A stretch of 64,000 nucleotides of DNA from CAWBBA01 sp963729795 (GCA_963729795.1 CAVSPC010000028.1:1-64000); one strand, 5' to 3'; positions 9,478 through 19,616 are shown, counted from the first letter of the stretch. A program made the numbers and translations. Notes: generated by a model not told the origin, from the sequence alone.

Positions 9478-10293
9478 CTACATAACAACCTTTCTCGACT
9501 ATCTCAAGTCACAGGTGGGCTCTCTAAGCGTCAACTCCCCTACGAAGAATATGCGGGGCCGGATCTTCGACTCATATTAACGACAGAAGAGGGGGCGAGC
9601 AACGAAGACCCTTAAAATGTCAATTGCTTCGGGAAGAGTGCTATTGTTTTTAAGTATAGCCAGGATGAGGCAAAAAGAAATGAGAACGATAAAGAAGAGG
9701 TTAAGCCGTTGATTTCCTTGGTGGGCCCTCGGGGGCTCGAACCCCAAACCTACTGATAAAGAGTCCTAAAACGAGACAAAAAAACTAACAATAAAGAGCA
9801 CTTCCTTTTTGACACCCGCTGCCTTGTGTCACGACATCTTAGGAAGATGAGAGCCGATTGGCACAAAATTGGCGCACGGCTTCTTGGGCTTTGTGGCTCA
9901 GAGACGCGGCACTCCGAAGTGAAAAGCACAGGAAAGTCCACGAGATCGCGTTTCAGACGGGTTATCGTCCATTTCAATCGAAGAGCGTGCGTGAACCGTC
10001 ATCAGCGGCAGAAATTCGAAGATCAAAAACACCAATGACCGCAGATAGATACACTAACTATTATTTATTATTTATGAAAATCCGCGAAGCGGGTTGGACT
10101 ATTGCCGCCTCAAGAAAGTCGCTCAGAGAAGTTTTGCCTTGGCATCCATTCCTCTCAAGCCACCCCCAAAACTGCCGGGGACGGAACGTTTCGCTGCTAC
10201 TGTCCTCGACACTGACGGTTTTGCCCCAGAAAAACAGCTTTTGCCGAAAGTGCCGCACCGACGCCATTGGCGAGAATTTTTCGGTGGCACGTC
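9478..10293. other. Region around the first tRNA-Lys repeat
   Basis: No intact gene is supported. It contains the att-like repeat at 9719-9765 and, 92 bp further on, ATTGGCACAAAATTGGCGCAC (9857-9877). That motif resembles both an integrase arm site and the coding end of the integrase at 51 kb. A short plus-strand frame at 9826-10038 (RADWHKIGA) resembles the extreme C-terminus of that integrase. Confidence 0.45.
9719..9765 (-). other. att-like site: tRNA-Lys 3'-end fragment (site 1)
   Basis: This 47-bp stretch matches the 3' half of the tRNA-Lys gene at 51383-51458, from the CCA end through the T arm to the anticodon loop, with two mismatches. The 5' half is absent, so it is not a functional tRNA. 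Such fragments mark integration of elements that use tRNA 3' ends. The 100 bp beyond it also resemble the sequence after site 2 at 23680. Confidence 0.8.
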
Positions 10294-10324
10294 TTGACAA
10301 CATAGGCCCCTTTGGTGCTATTCT
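10294..10324 (+). promoter_or_regulatory. Candidate promoter upstream of the FmdE/nickel cluster
   Basis: TTGACA (10294-10299) and TATTCT (10319-10324) are 19 bp apart and point to the small ORF and FmdE gene. A transcript starting near 10331 would have a long leader before the well-marked ATG at 10496. Confidence 0.4.
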
Positions 10325-10495
10325 ATCAATATGCGTGGCACGATATCGACCAGTTCGTGGTGGGCATATCGTGGGATGGAGTTGCGCGAAAATCGCGTAC
10401 ATGTCTTAAATCCGGCGGCTGCAATTTTCATGGAGGCTATGCTAGATCCATTGCTTGGGAGAGGCAGATCTGTGGCTCTTCAAAAGGAGGTGGCC

Positions 10496-10657
10496 ATGAT
10501 TCTGAAACCTTTTCTTAGGGAAGGCGTCATGCCCCTCATGATGACGGGGTTTAGTAAAGGAATGAACTTCTGTACTCTTAAAGACATCAATTGTTTCGAG
10601 CCTTTTTCGGCAATGTTTGAAGCCGGAAAAGATCCCCTTGCAAGGAAGTACGAATGA
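10496..10657 (+). CDS. Small protein of unknown function upstream of FmdE
   Basis: 53-aa product starting MILKPFLREG and ending DPLARKYE. It is preceded by an excellent ribosome site, AAAAGGAGG, 5 bp before ATG, which decides the start. The frame is open back to 10331 (108 aa), but that ATG has no ribosome site and sits directly at a candidate promoter. There is no signal peptide or membrane segment. It lies 83 bp before the FmdE gene on the same strand and may be co-transcribed. No family is recognised. Confidence 0.45.
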   Translation: MILKPFLREGVMPLMMTGFSKGMNFCTLKDINCFEPFSAMFEAGKDPLARKYE

Positions 10658-10740
10658 TTGGTGAGGGATTTATCAGGTTAGAAATCAATCATTTGCGCAA
10701 GATCGAAATCAACACGCTGAATAAATAGGGAGGCAGTCTA

Positions 10741-11358
10741 ATGTCAATGAAGGATATTGAGTCAAGTGAAAATTGGAAAAAAACTGTGGATTTTCACGGC
10801 CATGTCTGTCCCGGTATCGCCATAGGGTTCAAAGCCGCCATGGCCGGAATGGAATGGCTAGAGGAACATCGAGCTGTGGATGAAGAGTTGCTTGCCATTG
10901 TAGAGACGGATGCGTGCGGGGCTGACGCAGTTCAAGTCGTCACGGGATGCACTTTTGGCAAAGGGAATTTCATTTTTCGCGACCACGGAAAGAACGTGTA
11001 CTCATTCGTCAGTCGACGTTCAGGGCACGGTGTGAGAGTGGCCCTGCGCGCGGGAGTGTTTCAACCGAATGAACGGCACATGGAGCTCATCCAGAAAATG
11101 AGGACGGAGAAGGTTACAGAGGAAGAACGCTCCGAGTTTTTGCGTCTCCATGAGCAAAGGAGCCATGACATCCTTGAAGCAGACCCGGGTGAGTTGTTCA
11201 AGATTGAATCCGTAGAGATCGAGTTGCCTCCCAAAGCCAAAATAGAGCCGTCGAAGACCTGTGATTTCTGTGGGGAACCGACCATGGCGTCAAAGCTGCT
11301 GCAAAGAGGTAACTCTGAAGTCTGCAGAAGTTGCGTCGATGCGGGCGCTGGAGTCTAG
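10741..11358 (+). CDS. FmdE-family protein (formylmethanofuran dehydrogenase subunit E-like)
   Basis: 205-aa FmdE-domain protein. The family core is at the N-terminus: VDFHGHVCPGIAIGFKAA, then ETDACGADAVQVVTGCTFGK with a conserved Cys/Asp pair. The C-terminus has a zinc-finger-like CDFCGEP...CRSC motif (C-x2-C ... C-x2-C). FmdE proteins occur with molybdenum/tungsten and nickel genes; their reaction is unsettled and many hosts lack methanofuran. GGGAGG lies 6 bp upstream of ATG 10741. The next gene encodes a nickel/cobalt transporter component, which suggests a role in metal handling or metalloenzyme maturation (inference). Confidence 0.88.
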   Translation: MSMKDIESSENWKKTVDFHGHVCPGIAIGFKAAMAGMEWLEEHRAVDEELLAIVETDACGADAVQVVTGCTFGKGNFIFRDHGKNVYSFVSRRSGHGVRVALRAGVFQPNERHMELIQKMRTEKVTEEERSEFLRLHEQRSHDILEADPGELFKIESVEIELPPKAKIEPSKTCDFCGEPTMASKLLQRGNSEVCRSCVDAGAGV

Positions 11359-11423
11359 TGCGGCGGCACTTCTGCTTCTTTCTGAATCAAGAAGCCCTAA
11401 ATATGCTAAGAAAGGAGATTGTC

Positions 11424-12536
11424 GTGTTTGCTCAAGAAAACCGAAAGACTTTAAAAAGTTTATGGGTTTACTATCTTGTCCTCTTTGTCTGGCTGGTTGC
11501 GTCGGGAATGCATATACCGGACGGCTATCTCAGCCCGGCCACAAGTTTGATAATGTTTCTTGTGGCTCTTCCTTTCTGGTGGATTGGGATTCGAAAGATT
11601 CGTCAGACCATGAGTGCCAGAAGCATTCCGTTGATCTCACTGATGGCTGCCTTTTCTTTCGTCATCATGATGTTCAATGTCCCGCTGCCCGGAGGGACCA
11701 CGGCACACGCGGTCGGGGCTGCCATTACGGCCATCGTTCTGGGGCCGGAAGTGGCGGTCATAGCGGTAACCATCGCCCTGATCATCCAGGCCCTTTTCTT
11801 CGGGGATGGCGGAATCCTGAATATAGGCGCTAACTGCTTCAATATGGCGATAGTTGGCTCCTATGTGTCCTGGACCGTTTATCAGGCTTTCTCCAAGGGG
11901 ACGGAAATAAGCTCCCCTCGCCGGGTGATCGGTGCAGCGATTGGAGGTTGGCTTGGGCTGACCACCGGAGCCTTTTTCGCTGCGGTGGAGTTTGGCATCC
12001 AGCCGCTGTTGTTCAATGCCGCCGACGGGACACCACTCTATGCCCCGTATCCGCTGTCCGTTGCCATTCCGGCCATGGTGATCCCGCATATACTGGTGGC
12101 GTCCGTCGTCGAGGGAGCGATGACCGCGCTGATCGTCCTTTATCTGCAAAGGTTTAACGTCCAGGTTCTTGAAGCAGCATGGAAGGCAGGAGGGGAGGTC
12201 AGTATGGGAAAACTGCGCTGGCTGTGGGCGGGCTTGGCTGTCCTGGTGGTGGCCACTCCGCTTGGTCTGTTGGCACCGGGAACGGCCTGGGGCGAATGGG
12301 GTGTAGAGGAACTGGCGAAACTTGGCCTGAAATCGATACCCGCCGGTCTGGCAAAACTGTCCGGAATCTGGGGTGCGCCGATGGCCGATTATGACCTGCC
12401 GGCCCTCGGGAATGCCAATGCGGGCTATATCCTTTCCGCCTTACTGGGCGTCATCCTGGTGGGGCTGATGACCTGGATGTTTACTCTTCTTGTAACCCGT
12501 GGATCCGGGAAAAAAGAAGTAGGGCAACGGTCTTGA
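11424..12536 (+). CDS. CbiM/NikM-type ECF transporter substrate-binding membrane protein with PDGLE-type C-terminus
   Basis: About 370-aa integral membrane protein that selects Ni2+ or Co2+ for an ECF transporter. The hallmark MHIPDGYLSP, whose N-terminal Met-His binds metal in this family, comes after a signal-like segment ending VASG; processing there would expose it. Conserved PLPGGTTAHAVGAA and FFGDGGILNIGANCFNMA follow. The last third (SPLA-like helix ending GYILSALLGVILVGLM) resembles the CbiN/PDGLE extension, giving an M-N fusion. GTG 11424 is chosen because AAAGGAG ends 6 bp upstream. The T component and ATPase follow on the same strand. Nickel versus cobalt cannot be settled by eye. 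Confidence 0.87.
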   Translation: MFAQENRKTLKSLWVYYLVLFVWLVASGMHIPDGYLSPATSLIMFLVALPFWWIGIRKIRQTMSARSIPLISLMAAFSFVIMMFNVPLPGGTTAHAVGAAITAIVLGPEVAVIAVTIALIIQALFFGDGGILNIGANCFNMAIVGSYVSWTVYQAFSKGTEISSPRRVIGAAIGGWLGLTTGAFFAAVEFGIQPLLFNAADGTPLYAPYPLSVAIPAMVIPHILVASVVEGAMTALIVLYLQRFNVQVLEAAWKAGGEVSMGKLRWLWAGLAVLVVATPLGLLAPGTAWGEWGVEELAKLGLKSIPAGLAKLSGIWGAPMADYDLPALGNANAGYILSALLGVILVGLMTWMFTLLVTRGSGKKEVGQRS

Positions 12537-12887
12537 GAATTCCTTAGATAAGGTCCGTACGAAAAGGTAAAAGCGGACAAGGGTAGCTCAGGTGCTTGCG
12601 AAATCCTGGACGATGTTTGCAAGTTGAAGAAGGAACTCCGTGCGAATCGAAAACTGGCCCGCATCTGTAACCGGGAACGAACCCTACACTTAGATTTGCC
12701 GGTCTTTTGTATGGGATCAAGGCTGTATTCTTCATAGGGTTCTGAGTATAGCCTTGGCGGTTGCGGTTAAATAGCCCGTCGCTGACGCTTCTTGGAACAG
12801 GAGGTCGCGGAAAATACCAGTAGAGAGGGCAGGGCAAAAGCACGATATGACGCTCAACCAGTAAGTTTTCCATTTCCAATGGGTCCT
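12537..12887. other. Gene-free gap within the nickel/cobalt transporter cluster
   Basis: No gene is supported in this roughly 350-bp gap between the M and T components. The downstream frame is open from TTG 12792, but that start has no ribosome site. Confidence 0.35.
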
Positions 12888-13706
12888 ATGAAAAGACGAA
12901 GTCATTTTCTTGAAAAGACCCTCAGTGGAATCACCCAGGCCTTGGAGCGGTCTTTGTTTGCAGAGGCTGTGAGTTTGCAAGGTGGTTTATTCCAGTCGCT
13001 GGATCCTCGTCTGAAGATTATAGCCACGCTGGCACTTTTGATAGGCGTCGGTATGGCTCATAACCTCTGGATCATAGGCTTTGTCTATCTTCTGGTGCTG
13101 ACCTTTGCCTTGATGTCTGCTGTTCCGGTAGCTTTCTTTATCCGTCGCGTCTGGTTGGCAGTCCCTCTTTTTACTGGTATTATAGCCATCCCTGCCTTAT
13201 TCCTGATCCCCGGCAAGCCTGTTGTTCACCTTCCGCTGGGCTTGATAATTACCCAGACAGGTGCCCGGACCGTCCTTTTTCTCATTCTTCGAGTCAGCAC
13301 ATCTCTGTCTTTGGTCTCATTGTTGATTCTAACGACACCCTGGAATACCGTTCTCGGAGCATTGAGCGTTCTCAAGGTACCGGATGTGTTCATTTTGGTC
13401 CTTGGAATGACCTTTCGATATATATATCTACTTCTGCATATTGCCAACGATATGTTCTTGTCCCGGAAAAGTAGGGTGATTGGACGGATGTCGGCAAAGC
13501 AGGAGCGGCACATGCTGGCGGCCACCGGTGCTACCTTGCTCGGCAAGTCGTTGGATATGAGCGGTGAAGTCTATCTGGCGATGGTATCTCGCGGCTACCG
13601 TGGGACGGTGGTGGCCTTAAGGCCGTTCCGGATGCGGTCGCGGGACTGGTTATGTGCCGCCTTTTTCACGGTGATTGCCGTATCGGTCCTTTACTTGGGA
13701 CGATGA
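12888..13706 (+). CDS. CbiQ/NikQ-type ECF transporter T component
   Basis: About 272-aa membrane protein linking the substrate-binding component to the ATPase. It has the family N-terminus (ERSLFAEAVSLQGGLFQSLDPRLKI), several hydrophobic helices, and a coupling-helix Ala-Arg-Gly-like motif VSRGYRG near the end. The frame is open from TTG 12792, but the first sensible starts are ATG 12879 or 12888; neither has a strong ribosome site, so the start is uncertain. It overlaps the upstream part of the ATPase frame and lies 31 bp before that gene's chosen start. It belongs to one transport operon with 11424 and 13738. Confidence 0.85.
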   Translation: MKRRSHFLEKTLSGITQALERSLFAEAVSLQGGLFQSLDPRLKIIATLALLIGVGMAHNLWIIGFVYLLVLTFALMSAVPVAFFIRRVWLAVPLFTGIIAIPALFLIPGKPVVHLPLGLIITQTGARTVLFLILRVSTSLSLVSLLILTTPWNTVLGALSVLKVPDVFILVLGMTFRYIYLLLHIANDMFLSRKSRVIGRMSAKQERHMLAATGATLLGKSLDMSGEVYLAMVSRGYRGTVVALRPFRMRSRDWLCAAFFTVIAVSVLYLGR

Positions 13707-13737
13707 GTCCCATTTTTCTTTTTTTGGAGAAATTGCC

Positions 13738-14496
13738 TTGCCCTTAGCGCCTGTTTTTGAAGTCCGCAACGTTTCCTATGCCTATGACAATAGTCAGACC
13801 GCTTTGGAAAATGTCGATCTAACCGTTCAACAAGGAGAATCCTTGGTGATTCTTGGAGCCAATGGTTGCGGTAAATCCACCCTTCTCAAGCTGCTTGATG
13901 CTCTCTATTTTCCAAAGAAAGGGGAGATTGCCGCCTTTGGAGAGCCTTTGACAGAGGTACGGCTGCGGGATGATGCCTTTAATTTTTCCTTTCGCCGTCG
14001 CGTCGGTCTGGCCTTTCAGGATACTGATGTGCAACTGTTTTGTGCCTCGGTTATGGACGAAGTGGCCTTTGCGCCGCTACAGCTTGGGTTTGACCATGAT
14101 GAAGTGAGGCGGCGTGTCGATGCGGCCCTTCAGGCACTGCGGATTGAGAAGCTGCACGATCGAGCCCCGCATCGCCTTTCCGGCGGTGAGAAAAGGCGTG
14201 TCGCCTTGGCCTCGTTGCTCAGCCTTAATCCCGATGCCTGGTTGTTGGATGAGCCCAACACCGGTCTTGATCCTCGCAGCCAGTCCTGGCTGGTCGATTT
14301 CATCGTGCAGTTGCGAGAGCAGAACAAGACGGTGATTACCGCGACCCACGATCTGGCCTTTGCCCAGAAGTTTGCCACAGGGATCGCCGTTTTTGATGAA
14401 TGCCATCACCTGATAGCATCGGCGAGTCCGGACGAAATATTGGCCGACCATGAACTGCTCCATCGCTGTAATCTTTCCCATTTTCATGTCCGCTAG
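13738..14496 (+). CDS. CbiO/NikO-type ECF transporter ATPase
   Basis: 252-aa ABC ATPase energising nickel/cobalt uptake. It has Walker A GANGCGKST, Q-loop AFQDTDVQLF, signature LSGGEKRRVALASLL, Walker B WLLDEPNTGLD and switch ATHDLAF. TTG 13738 is chosen because GGAG lies 8 bp upstream and the protein then begins LPLAPVFEVRNVSYAYD, the normal start of the fold. The frame is open to 13675 but would overlap the T-component gene. A 120-bp dispersed repeat begins 3 bp after the stop codon. Confidence 0.88.
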   Translation: MPLAPVFEVRNVSYAYDNSQTALENVDLTVQQGESLVILGANGCGKSTLLKLLDALYFPKKGEIAAFGEPLTEVRLRDDAFNFSFRRRVGLAFQDTDVQLFCASVMDEVAFAPLQLGFDHDEVRRRVDAALQALRIEKLHDRAPHRLSGGEKRRVALASLLSLNPDAWLLDEPNTGLDPRSQSWLVDFIVQLREQNKTVITATHDLAFAQKFATGIAVFDECHHLIASASPDEILADHELLHRCNLSHFHVR

Positions 14497-14499
14497 AGT

Positions 14500-14619
14500 G
14501 CTGTTGCGTAATCCCGCGTCCAGCGGGACTTTCCCGAATTCGTGGCACGATGGCGACTATTGCATCGGGATCGCCCAGAGGCTGTCACGGGAAAAACTTA
14601 GTATGTCAGACTCCTAGGA
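14500..14619. repeat. 120-bp dispersed repeat, copy 1
   Basis: It starts GCTGTTGCGTAATCCC and ends GTCAGACTCCTAGGA. It aligns along its whole 120-bp length, with few changes and no length difference, to 30542-30661. It contains GTCC..GGAC hairpin arms and no ORF. A non-autonomous mobile element is likely. Confidence 0.7.
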
Positions 14620-15563
14620 GACGAGGACAGGTAACGGAACAATTAGTGGAACCTCCGCGTAGCACGATGGCGTTGAAGAGTGAGGTTGCGCGACAGGCTC
14701 CTAGACCCCAGCATCAACAAATTATAGCTCAACTCAGTACTATGGATTCCTATCGCTATCAAGGAAATATTTTAGGACATTACTTGGCAAGCACTAATGC
14801 TGAGAGGCTCATCAGAAGTCATTTGATATACGATAAAGACATTAACCAGTAGCATCAGGCCCCACAAGTATTCTGAAGTGGCTCCGGGCAAATCAAATCC
14901 GACCTGCGATTCTCGTGACGATGAGGTGCTTAGGGTGCCTTTTTGATGGAATTCACGCCAGATGCCCTTTGCCCGCTCTTGCCATTAAGCTCCCAGTATC
15001 CAAGCCGATATTCAGCCCTGCCACCGATTCCAATCAGACACATCAACCGAAAGCGAACCGAAAGAGATGGACGAGGTTCCCGAACACATCTGCATTTTCA
15101 CGCAAGGTGGACGTGGTAGACGCGCGGCCTTATCTAGCGGATACCCTAATACCCCCAATCGCAATCGGAAAATCGCGCAGAATTGTTCTCAGTGGGCTAT
15201 ACGCGAAATGTGTCGGAGCGGTTGATAGGTCCTTTTGCAATCGCAGCATGCTACGGTCACCTCCTCTAACGTCAGCCTTCCCTTTGGCCCGATACTACCA
15301 AGCTGTGTTCGGGTAAGGCACAGCCGGGAGGATAGCGCTTGACGGGGGTACCCTGTGACAGTTATTCTCAGATACAGGAAAGAACTCTATTTTTTATCGC
15401 CTAGTTGCTGTCTTGTCTTCAGGGTAGTCCATTTGGGATAAGGTGGCTTACCTCTGATGACGAGAGCCCGACCAACTGTTAGTCGAAATGTCAATTGCTC
15501 CAGGAACCGTGACTCTTGGAGCGCCGCGAGCAAATCCGGATAAAGATTGCCGGAGGTTGTGTG
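14620..15563. other. Gene-free region before the hybrid kinase
   Basis: Nearly 1 kb without a supportable gene. Open frames at 14550-14852 and 14915-15316 have no ribosome site, no recognisable motif and an irregular composition. I see no RNA gene either. Confidence 0.4.
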
Positions 15564-18500
15564 ATGGGAAAAAACTTCTATCCTGACCCAGCCCGGTGGG
15601 TTTGGATGGCCTTCTTTGTCGTAATTACCTCAGCTCTTTTGGCTGGAGGGTATGGGTATTACCGCTCTGAGTTCCGCCGAATTCAGAAAGAGAAATACGA
15701 AGACCTGGCAGCCATCGCGGAACTGAAGGCCGATCAGATCCGGGAGTGGCGGCAGGAACGGTTGGAGGATATTGGGTCTTTGTCAAGGAGTCCCATGTTC
15801 AAGAGGACATTTGAAGAGTGGCTCCGAGACCGAAAAAATGAACTTCTCCTGGAAGACTTAAAGGACAAGCTGGTCGTAGAGCAGCGAACAGGGGGGTACG
15901 CAGACGCAATTCTTCTCAGCCCGGATGGTAACATATTGCTATCTGTCAAGCCCCAGCCTGATCCCTTGAGCCCCGCTACAAAAGTCGCCATTGGAGCGGC
16001 TCTTGCCAACCGCTCCCCGGTGTTGAGCGACCTTTACCGTAATCCGCAGGGCACTGTCCTGATCGACGCCGTAGCCCCAATCCTGGGCCCGAAGGGACAA
16101 CCAATCGCCGCGGGGCTTTTCAGGAGCAATGCTGAGTCTCTCCTGTATCCTCTGATCCAGTCTTGGCCGACCTCCAGTAGAACTGCTGAAACGCTGTTGA
16201 TCCGCAAGGATGGCGACGGAGTCCTGTTTTTGAACGACCTTCGTCACCGGGCCAACACTGCGCTGTCCCTGCGAGATCCTCTTACGCTAACAGAACTCCC
16301 GGCGGTACAGGCGGTACTGGGCAAGCAGGGTATGTTCCACGGAAAAGATTACCGTGGAGTGGAGGTACTGGCTGACCTACGACCTGTGCCCGATTCGCCC
16401 TGGTTCATGGTGGCAAAGGTGGATTCGTCCGAGATCCTATCCGAGGCTCGTAACCGTGGAGAGGTGACAGCTCTCTTTGCCGGACTCTTCATACTATTGG
16501 CCGCGGGTGTGACCGCTTATGGCTACAGATATCGCCAGGCCCGGCTCTACCAAGACCTTTACCGGTCGGAGCGAGAGCAAAGACAGGCTCAGGAGCAGTT
16601 TCGGACCACCCTCTATAGTATCGGTGACGCCGTGATAACCACGGACACCGGAGGTCTAATGAAGCAGATGAACCCGGTGGCTGAGCTGCTTACCGGCTGG
16701 CTGGAGGCCGAAGCCAAGGGAAAGCCCCTGGACGAGGTCTTCCACATCGTGAACGAGGACTCCCGTGAGGAGCTAGAAAGCCCGGTGCAGGGGGTCCTCC
16801 GTGAGGGTCAAGTAGTGGGGCTGGCCAACCATAATCTGCTCATCTCCAAGGATGGCGTTGAGCGTCCCATCGCCGACAGCGGCGCTCCCATTAGGGACGA
16901 GACAAGCGCCATCACCGGCGTAGTCCTGGTCTTCCGTGACCAGACGGAGGAGCGCAGGTCTCGTAAAGCATTGGAGGAAAGTGAAGAGCGTTACCGGACG
17001 TTAGCTGACCATATATACGATTGGGAATTCTGGATTGCGCCTGACGGGCGACTTGTGTATTGCTCTCCATCGTGTGAGCGCGTGACCGGATACCGGGCAG
17101 AAGAATACGTCAGTGATCCCGATTTGTTGAACCGAATTGTCCACCCCGACGATGCTGCCATCTGGGATCAGCATGGGTCACGCACTTCCCAGTGTTTTGA
17201 CACTTGTGAATTTGACTATCGGATCATTCCTCGCAACGGAGAGGTTGTCTGGATAGCCCATTGCTGCAGTCCCGTCTATACTGGAGAAGGCAGATACCTT
17301 GGCCGCCGGATTTCCCATCGCGACATTACAAAACGCAAGCGGGCAGAGGCTGCGCTGGTGGAGAGCGAAAAGAAGTTTCGGCTTTTGTATGAGGAAGCCC
17401 CCGTGGCCTACCAGTCGTTGGATGAAGAGGGGCATCTGTTGCAGGTCAACCAGACGTGGCTCCAGTTGCTCAGATACACGCCTGATGAGGTCATCGGCAG
17501 GATTTTCGCGGACTTCCTGACTCCCAGATCGCAGGAGCGATTCAGGGAAACGTTCGCGGAGTTCAAGCGTTTTGGGCAAGTGCACGGAGTTGAGCTCGAA
17601 ATTGTCTGCAAGGACAAGTCTGTAATAGATGTGTCCATAGATGGAAGGATCAGCCGGGCGGGAGGCGGGGAGTTTAGGCACACGCATTGTGTGTTTCAGG
17701 ATATCACTCAGAGGAAGAAGTCAGAAAAAGCGCTCCAGGAGAGTGAGCAGAAGTATCGAGCCACTTTCAACACGGCTTCGGTCGGCATCGACTTGGTAGA
17801 TCGCCAGGGAAGATTCGTGGAAGTGAACAACACCACGTCTGAATTCTTGGGTTACACAGCGGAGGAAATTCGTCATCTCACCATTTTCGACGTTACTCAT
17901 CCTGAGGATGTGAGCAGATCCAGAGAGATGCATGAAGCCATGATTAGAGGGGAAATGGAAGCGTACCGTCTGGAAAAACGATACATGCGAAAGGATGGAT
18001 CGATCCTCTGGGCAAATGTTGACGTGTCAGCGATCCGAGATGCTGACGGACAGTACAGAGCGACGGTGGGAGTGATTAGGGATATTACTCAACGGAAGAA
18101 ATTGGAAGAAACCCACATCCGTTTGGCTGCAGCGGTCGAGCAGGCTGCCGAGACAGTTGAAATAACCGATCCTGAAGGGACCATAGTGTATGTAAATCCC
18201 TCCTTCGAAACGACGACAGGATATTCGCGAGAAGAGGTCGTTGGAAACAATCCACGTATTCTCAAGAGCGGTCATCATGACGTCGAATTCTACAAACGCA
18301 TGTGGGATACCATTGCTAATGGCAAGATCTGGACCGGCCACTTCATAAATAAGAAAAAAGACGGCACCTTGTTTGAAGAAGATGTATCCATTTCCCCGGT
18401 AAAGGACGATTTGGGGAAGACAGTTAACTATGTGGCGGTCAAGAGAGACGTTACCAGCGAAGTCTCATTGCAAAGACAGCTTCTCCAGGCTCAGAAGATG

Positions 18501-19616
18501 GAGGCCATAGGGACTCTGGCGGGTGGCATAGCTCACGATTTCAACAACATTCTTCAGGTTGTCCTGGGATACTCGGAACTGCTGCTGACTGGGAAATCGG
18601 GAAAAGATCCGGATCACGCTGATCTCCAGAAAATCAACCATGCGGCTTGCAGTGGTGCCGACCTTGTTCGGAACCTTCTTACCTTTAGTAGAAAGGTCGA
18701 GCCCAAGCCTGTGCCAATGGACTTGAACAACCAGATCCGGAACGTAGAAAAGCTTCTGCACCGTACTATTCCCAGAATGATCGACATTCGACTGGAACTG
18801 GCAGAGGACCTCAAAAGGATAAACGCGGATCCAGGACAGATTGAGCAGATCATTATGAACTTTGCCGTCAATGCTAGAGATGCGATGGGAGAAAAAGGCT
18901 CCCTGACGATAAGGACTGAAGACGTAGTCCTCGACGAGGAATACTGCCGAATGAATGCAGAAGCGCGCCCGGGTGACCATGTCATGCTATCGGTTTCTGA
19001 TACGGGCCATGGGATGGACCGAGAGACGCTCCAACACATTTTTGAGCCTTTTTACACGACCAAGGAATTAGGGAGAGGCACTGGTTTGGGGCTTGCCATG
19101 GTGTATGGGATCGTCAAACAGCACGATGGGCACCTCACCTGTTACAGTGAGGTGGGAAAGGGGACCACATTCAGGGTCTACTTGCCGGCTATCTTGTCCG
19201 AGCCAGAGGATGTTGCTGAATCTGTAGTGGAAACGCCTGCCTTCGGAACTGAAACTTTGCTGTTGGTCGATGACGAAGAGTTCGTGAGGGACCTGGGAGC
19301 CCGGATTCTCAGTAGAGTTGGCTACAAAGTGCTCACCGCTACGAACGGCAAAGAAGCGCTGGATCTTTTCCAGAGAGAGCACACGCAAATATCCTTAGTC
19401 ATTCTGGATCTGATCATGCCCGAGATGGGAGGCAAGGAGTGCCTTAGGGAGCTTAGAAAGATTGATCCAAACGTCAAAGTCCTTATAGCTAGCGGCTTGT
19501 CTGCTGACTCCTCTTTGACAGAATCCTCAGGATTAGGCGCAAGAGGTTTTGTCAGTAAACCGTTTAAAATGAAGGAGCTGCTCCGACAGGTTCGTAAGGT
19601 CTTGGATCAGAGTTGA
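15564..19616 (+). CDS. Multi-PAS hybrid sensor histidine kinase with receiver domain
   Basis: 1350-aa membrane-bound hybrid kinase. A first membrane helix (residues 10-30) precedes a roughly 270-residue extracytoplasmic Cache-like sensor; a second helix lies near 305-325. About five PAS/PAC modules follow (about 345-970), each closing with a DITQRKK- or DQTEERRS-like PAC end. HisKA follows with His991 in GGIAHDFNNIL, then HATPase (NARDAMGEKG, GRGTGLGLAMVYGIVKQHDG). The C-terminal receiver has Asp1282 in VILDLIMPEMGG and Lys in VSKPFKMKELL. ATG 15564 has GGAGG 7 bp upstream; the TTG at 15516 that opens the frame is unlikely. No dedicated regulator gene is adjacent, so phosphate may pass to a distant partner. 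Confidence 0.93.
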   Translation: MGKNFYPDPARWVWMAFFVVITSALLAGGYGYYRSEFRRIQKEKYEDLAAIAELKADQIREWRQERLEDIGSLSRSPMFKRTFEEWLRDRKNELLLEDLKDKLVVEQRTGGYADAILLSPDGNILLSVKPQPDPLSPATKVAIGAALANRSPVLSDLYRNPQGTVLIDAVAPILGPKGQPIAAGLFRSNAESLLYPLIQSWPTSSRTAETLLIRKDGDGVLFLNDLRHRANTALSLRDPLTLTELPAVQAVLGKQGMFHGKDYRGVEVLADLRPVPDSPWFMVAKVDSSEILSEARNRGEVTALFAGLFILLAAGVTAYGYRYRQARLYQDLYRSEREQRQAQEQFRTTLYSIGDAVITTDTGGLMKQMNPVAELLTGWLEAEAKGKPLDEVFHIVNEDSREELESPVQGVLREGQVVGLANHNLLISKDGVERPIADSGAPIRDETSAITGVVLVFRDQTEERRSRKALEESEERYRTLADHIYDWEFWIAPDGRLVYCSPSCERVTGYRAEEYVSDPDLLNRIVHPDDAAIWDQHGSRTSQCFDTCEFDYRIIPRNGEVVWIAHCCSPVYTGEGRYLGRRISHRDITKRKRAEAALVESEKKFRLLYEEAPVAYQSLDEEGHLLQVNQTWLQLLRYTPDEVIGRIFADFLTPRSQERFRETFAEFKRFGQVHGVELEIVCKDKSVIDVSIDGRISRAGGGEFRHTHCVFQDITQRKKSEKALQESEQKYRATFNTASVGIDLVDRQGRFVEVNNTTSEFLGYTAEEIRHLTIFDVTHPEDVSRSREMHEAMIRGEMEAYRLEKRYMRKDGSILWANVDVSAIRDADGQYRATVGVIRDITQRKKLEETHIRLAAAVEQAAETVEITDPEGTIVYVNPSFETTTGYSREEVVGNNPRILKSGHHDVEFYKRMWDTIANGKIWTGHFINKKKDGTLFEEDVSISPVKDDLGKTVNYVAVKRDVTSEVSLQRQLLQAQKMEAIGTLAGGIAHDFNNILQVVLGYSELLLTGKSGKDPDHADLQKINHAACSGADLVRNLLTFSRKVEPKPVPMDLNNQIRNVEKLLHRTIPRMIDIRLELAEDLKRINADPGQIEQIIMNFAVNARDAMGEKGSLTIRTEDVVLDEEYCRMNAEARPGDHVMLSVSDTGHGMDRETLQHIFEPFYTTKELGRGTGLGLAMVYGIVKQHDGHLTCYSEVGKGTTFRVYLPAILSEPEDVAESVVETPAFGTETLLLVDDEEFVRDLGARILSRVGYKVLTATNGKEALDLFQREHTQISLVILDLIMPEMGGKECLRELRKIDPNVKVLIASGLSADSSLTESSGLGARGFVSKPFKMKELLRQVRKVLDQS

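Noticed and set aside
9719..9765. Functional tRNA gene
   Set aside because: The 5' half of the tRNA is absent; only the 3' end matches.
14915..15316. Possible 133-aa gene upstream of the hybrid kinase
   Set aside because: No ribosome site, no motif, irregular composition and no continuity with neighbours.
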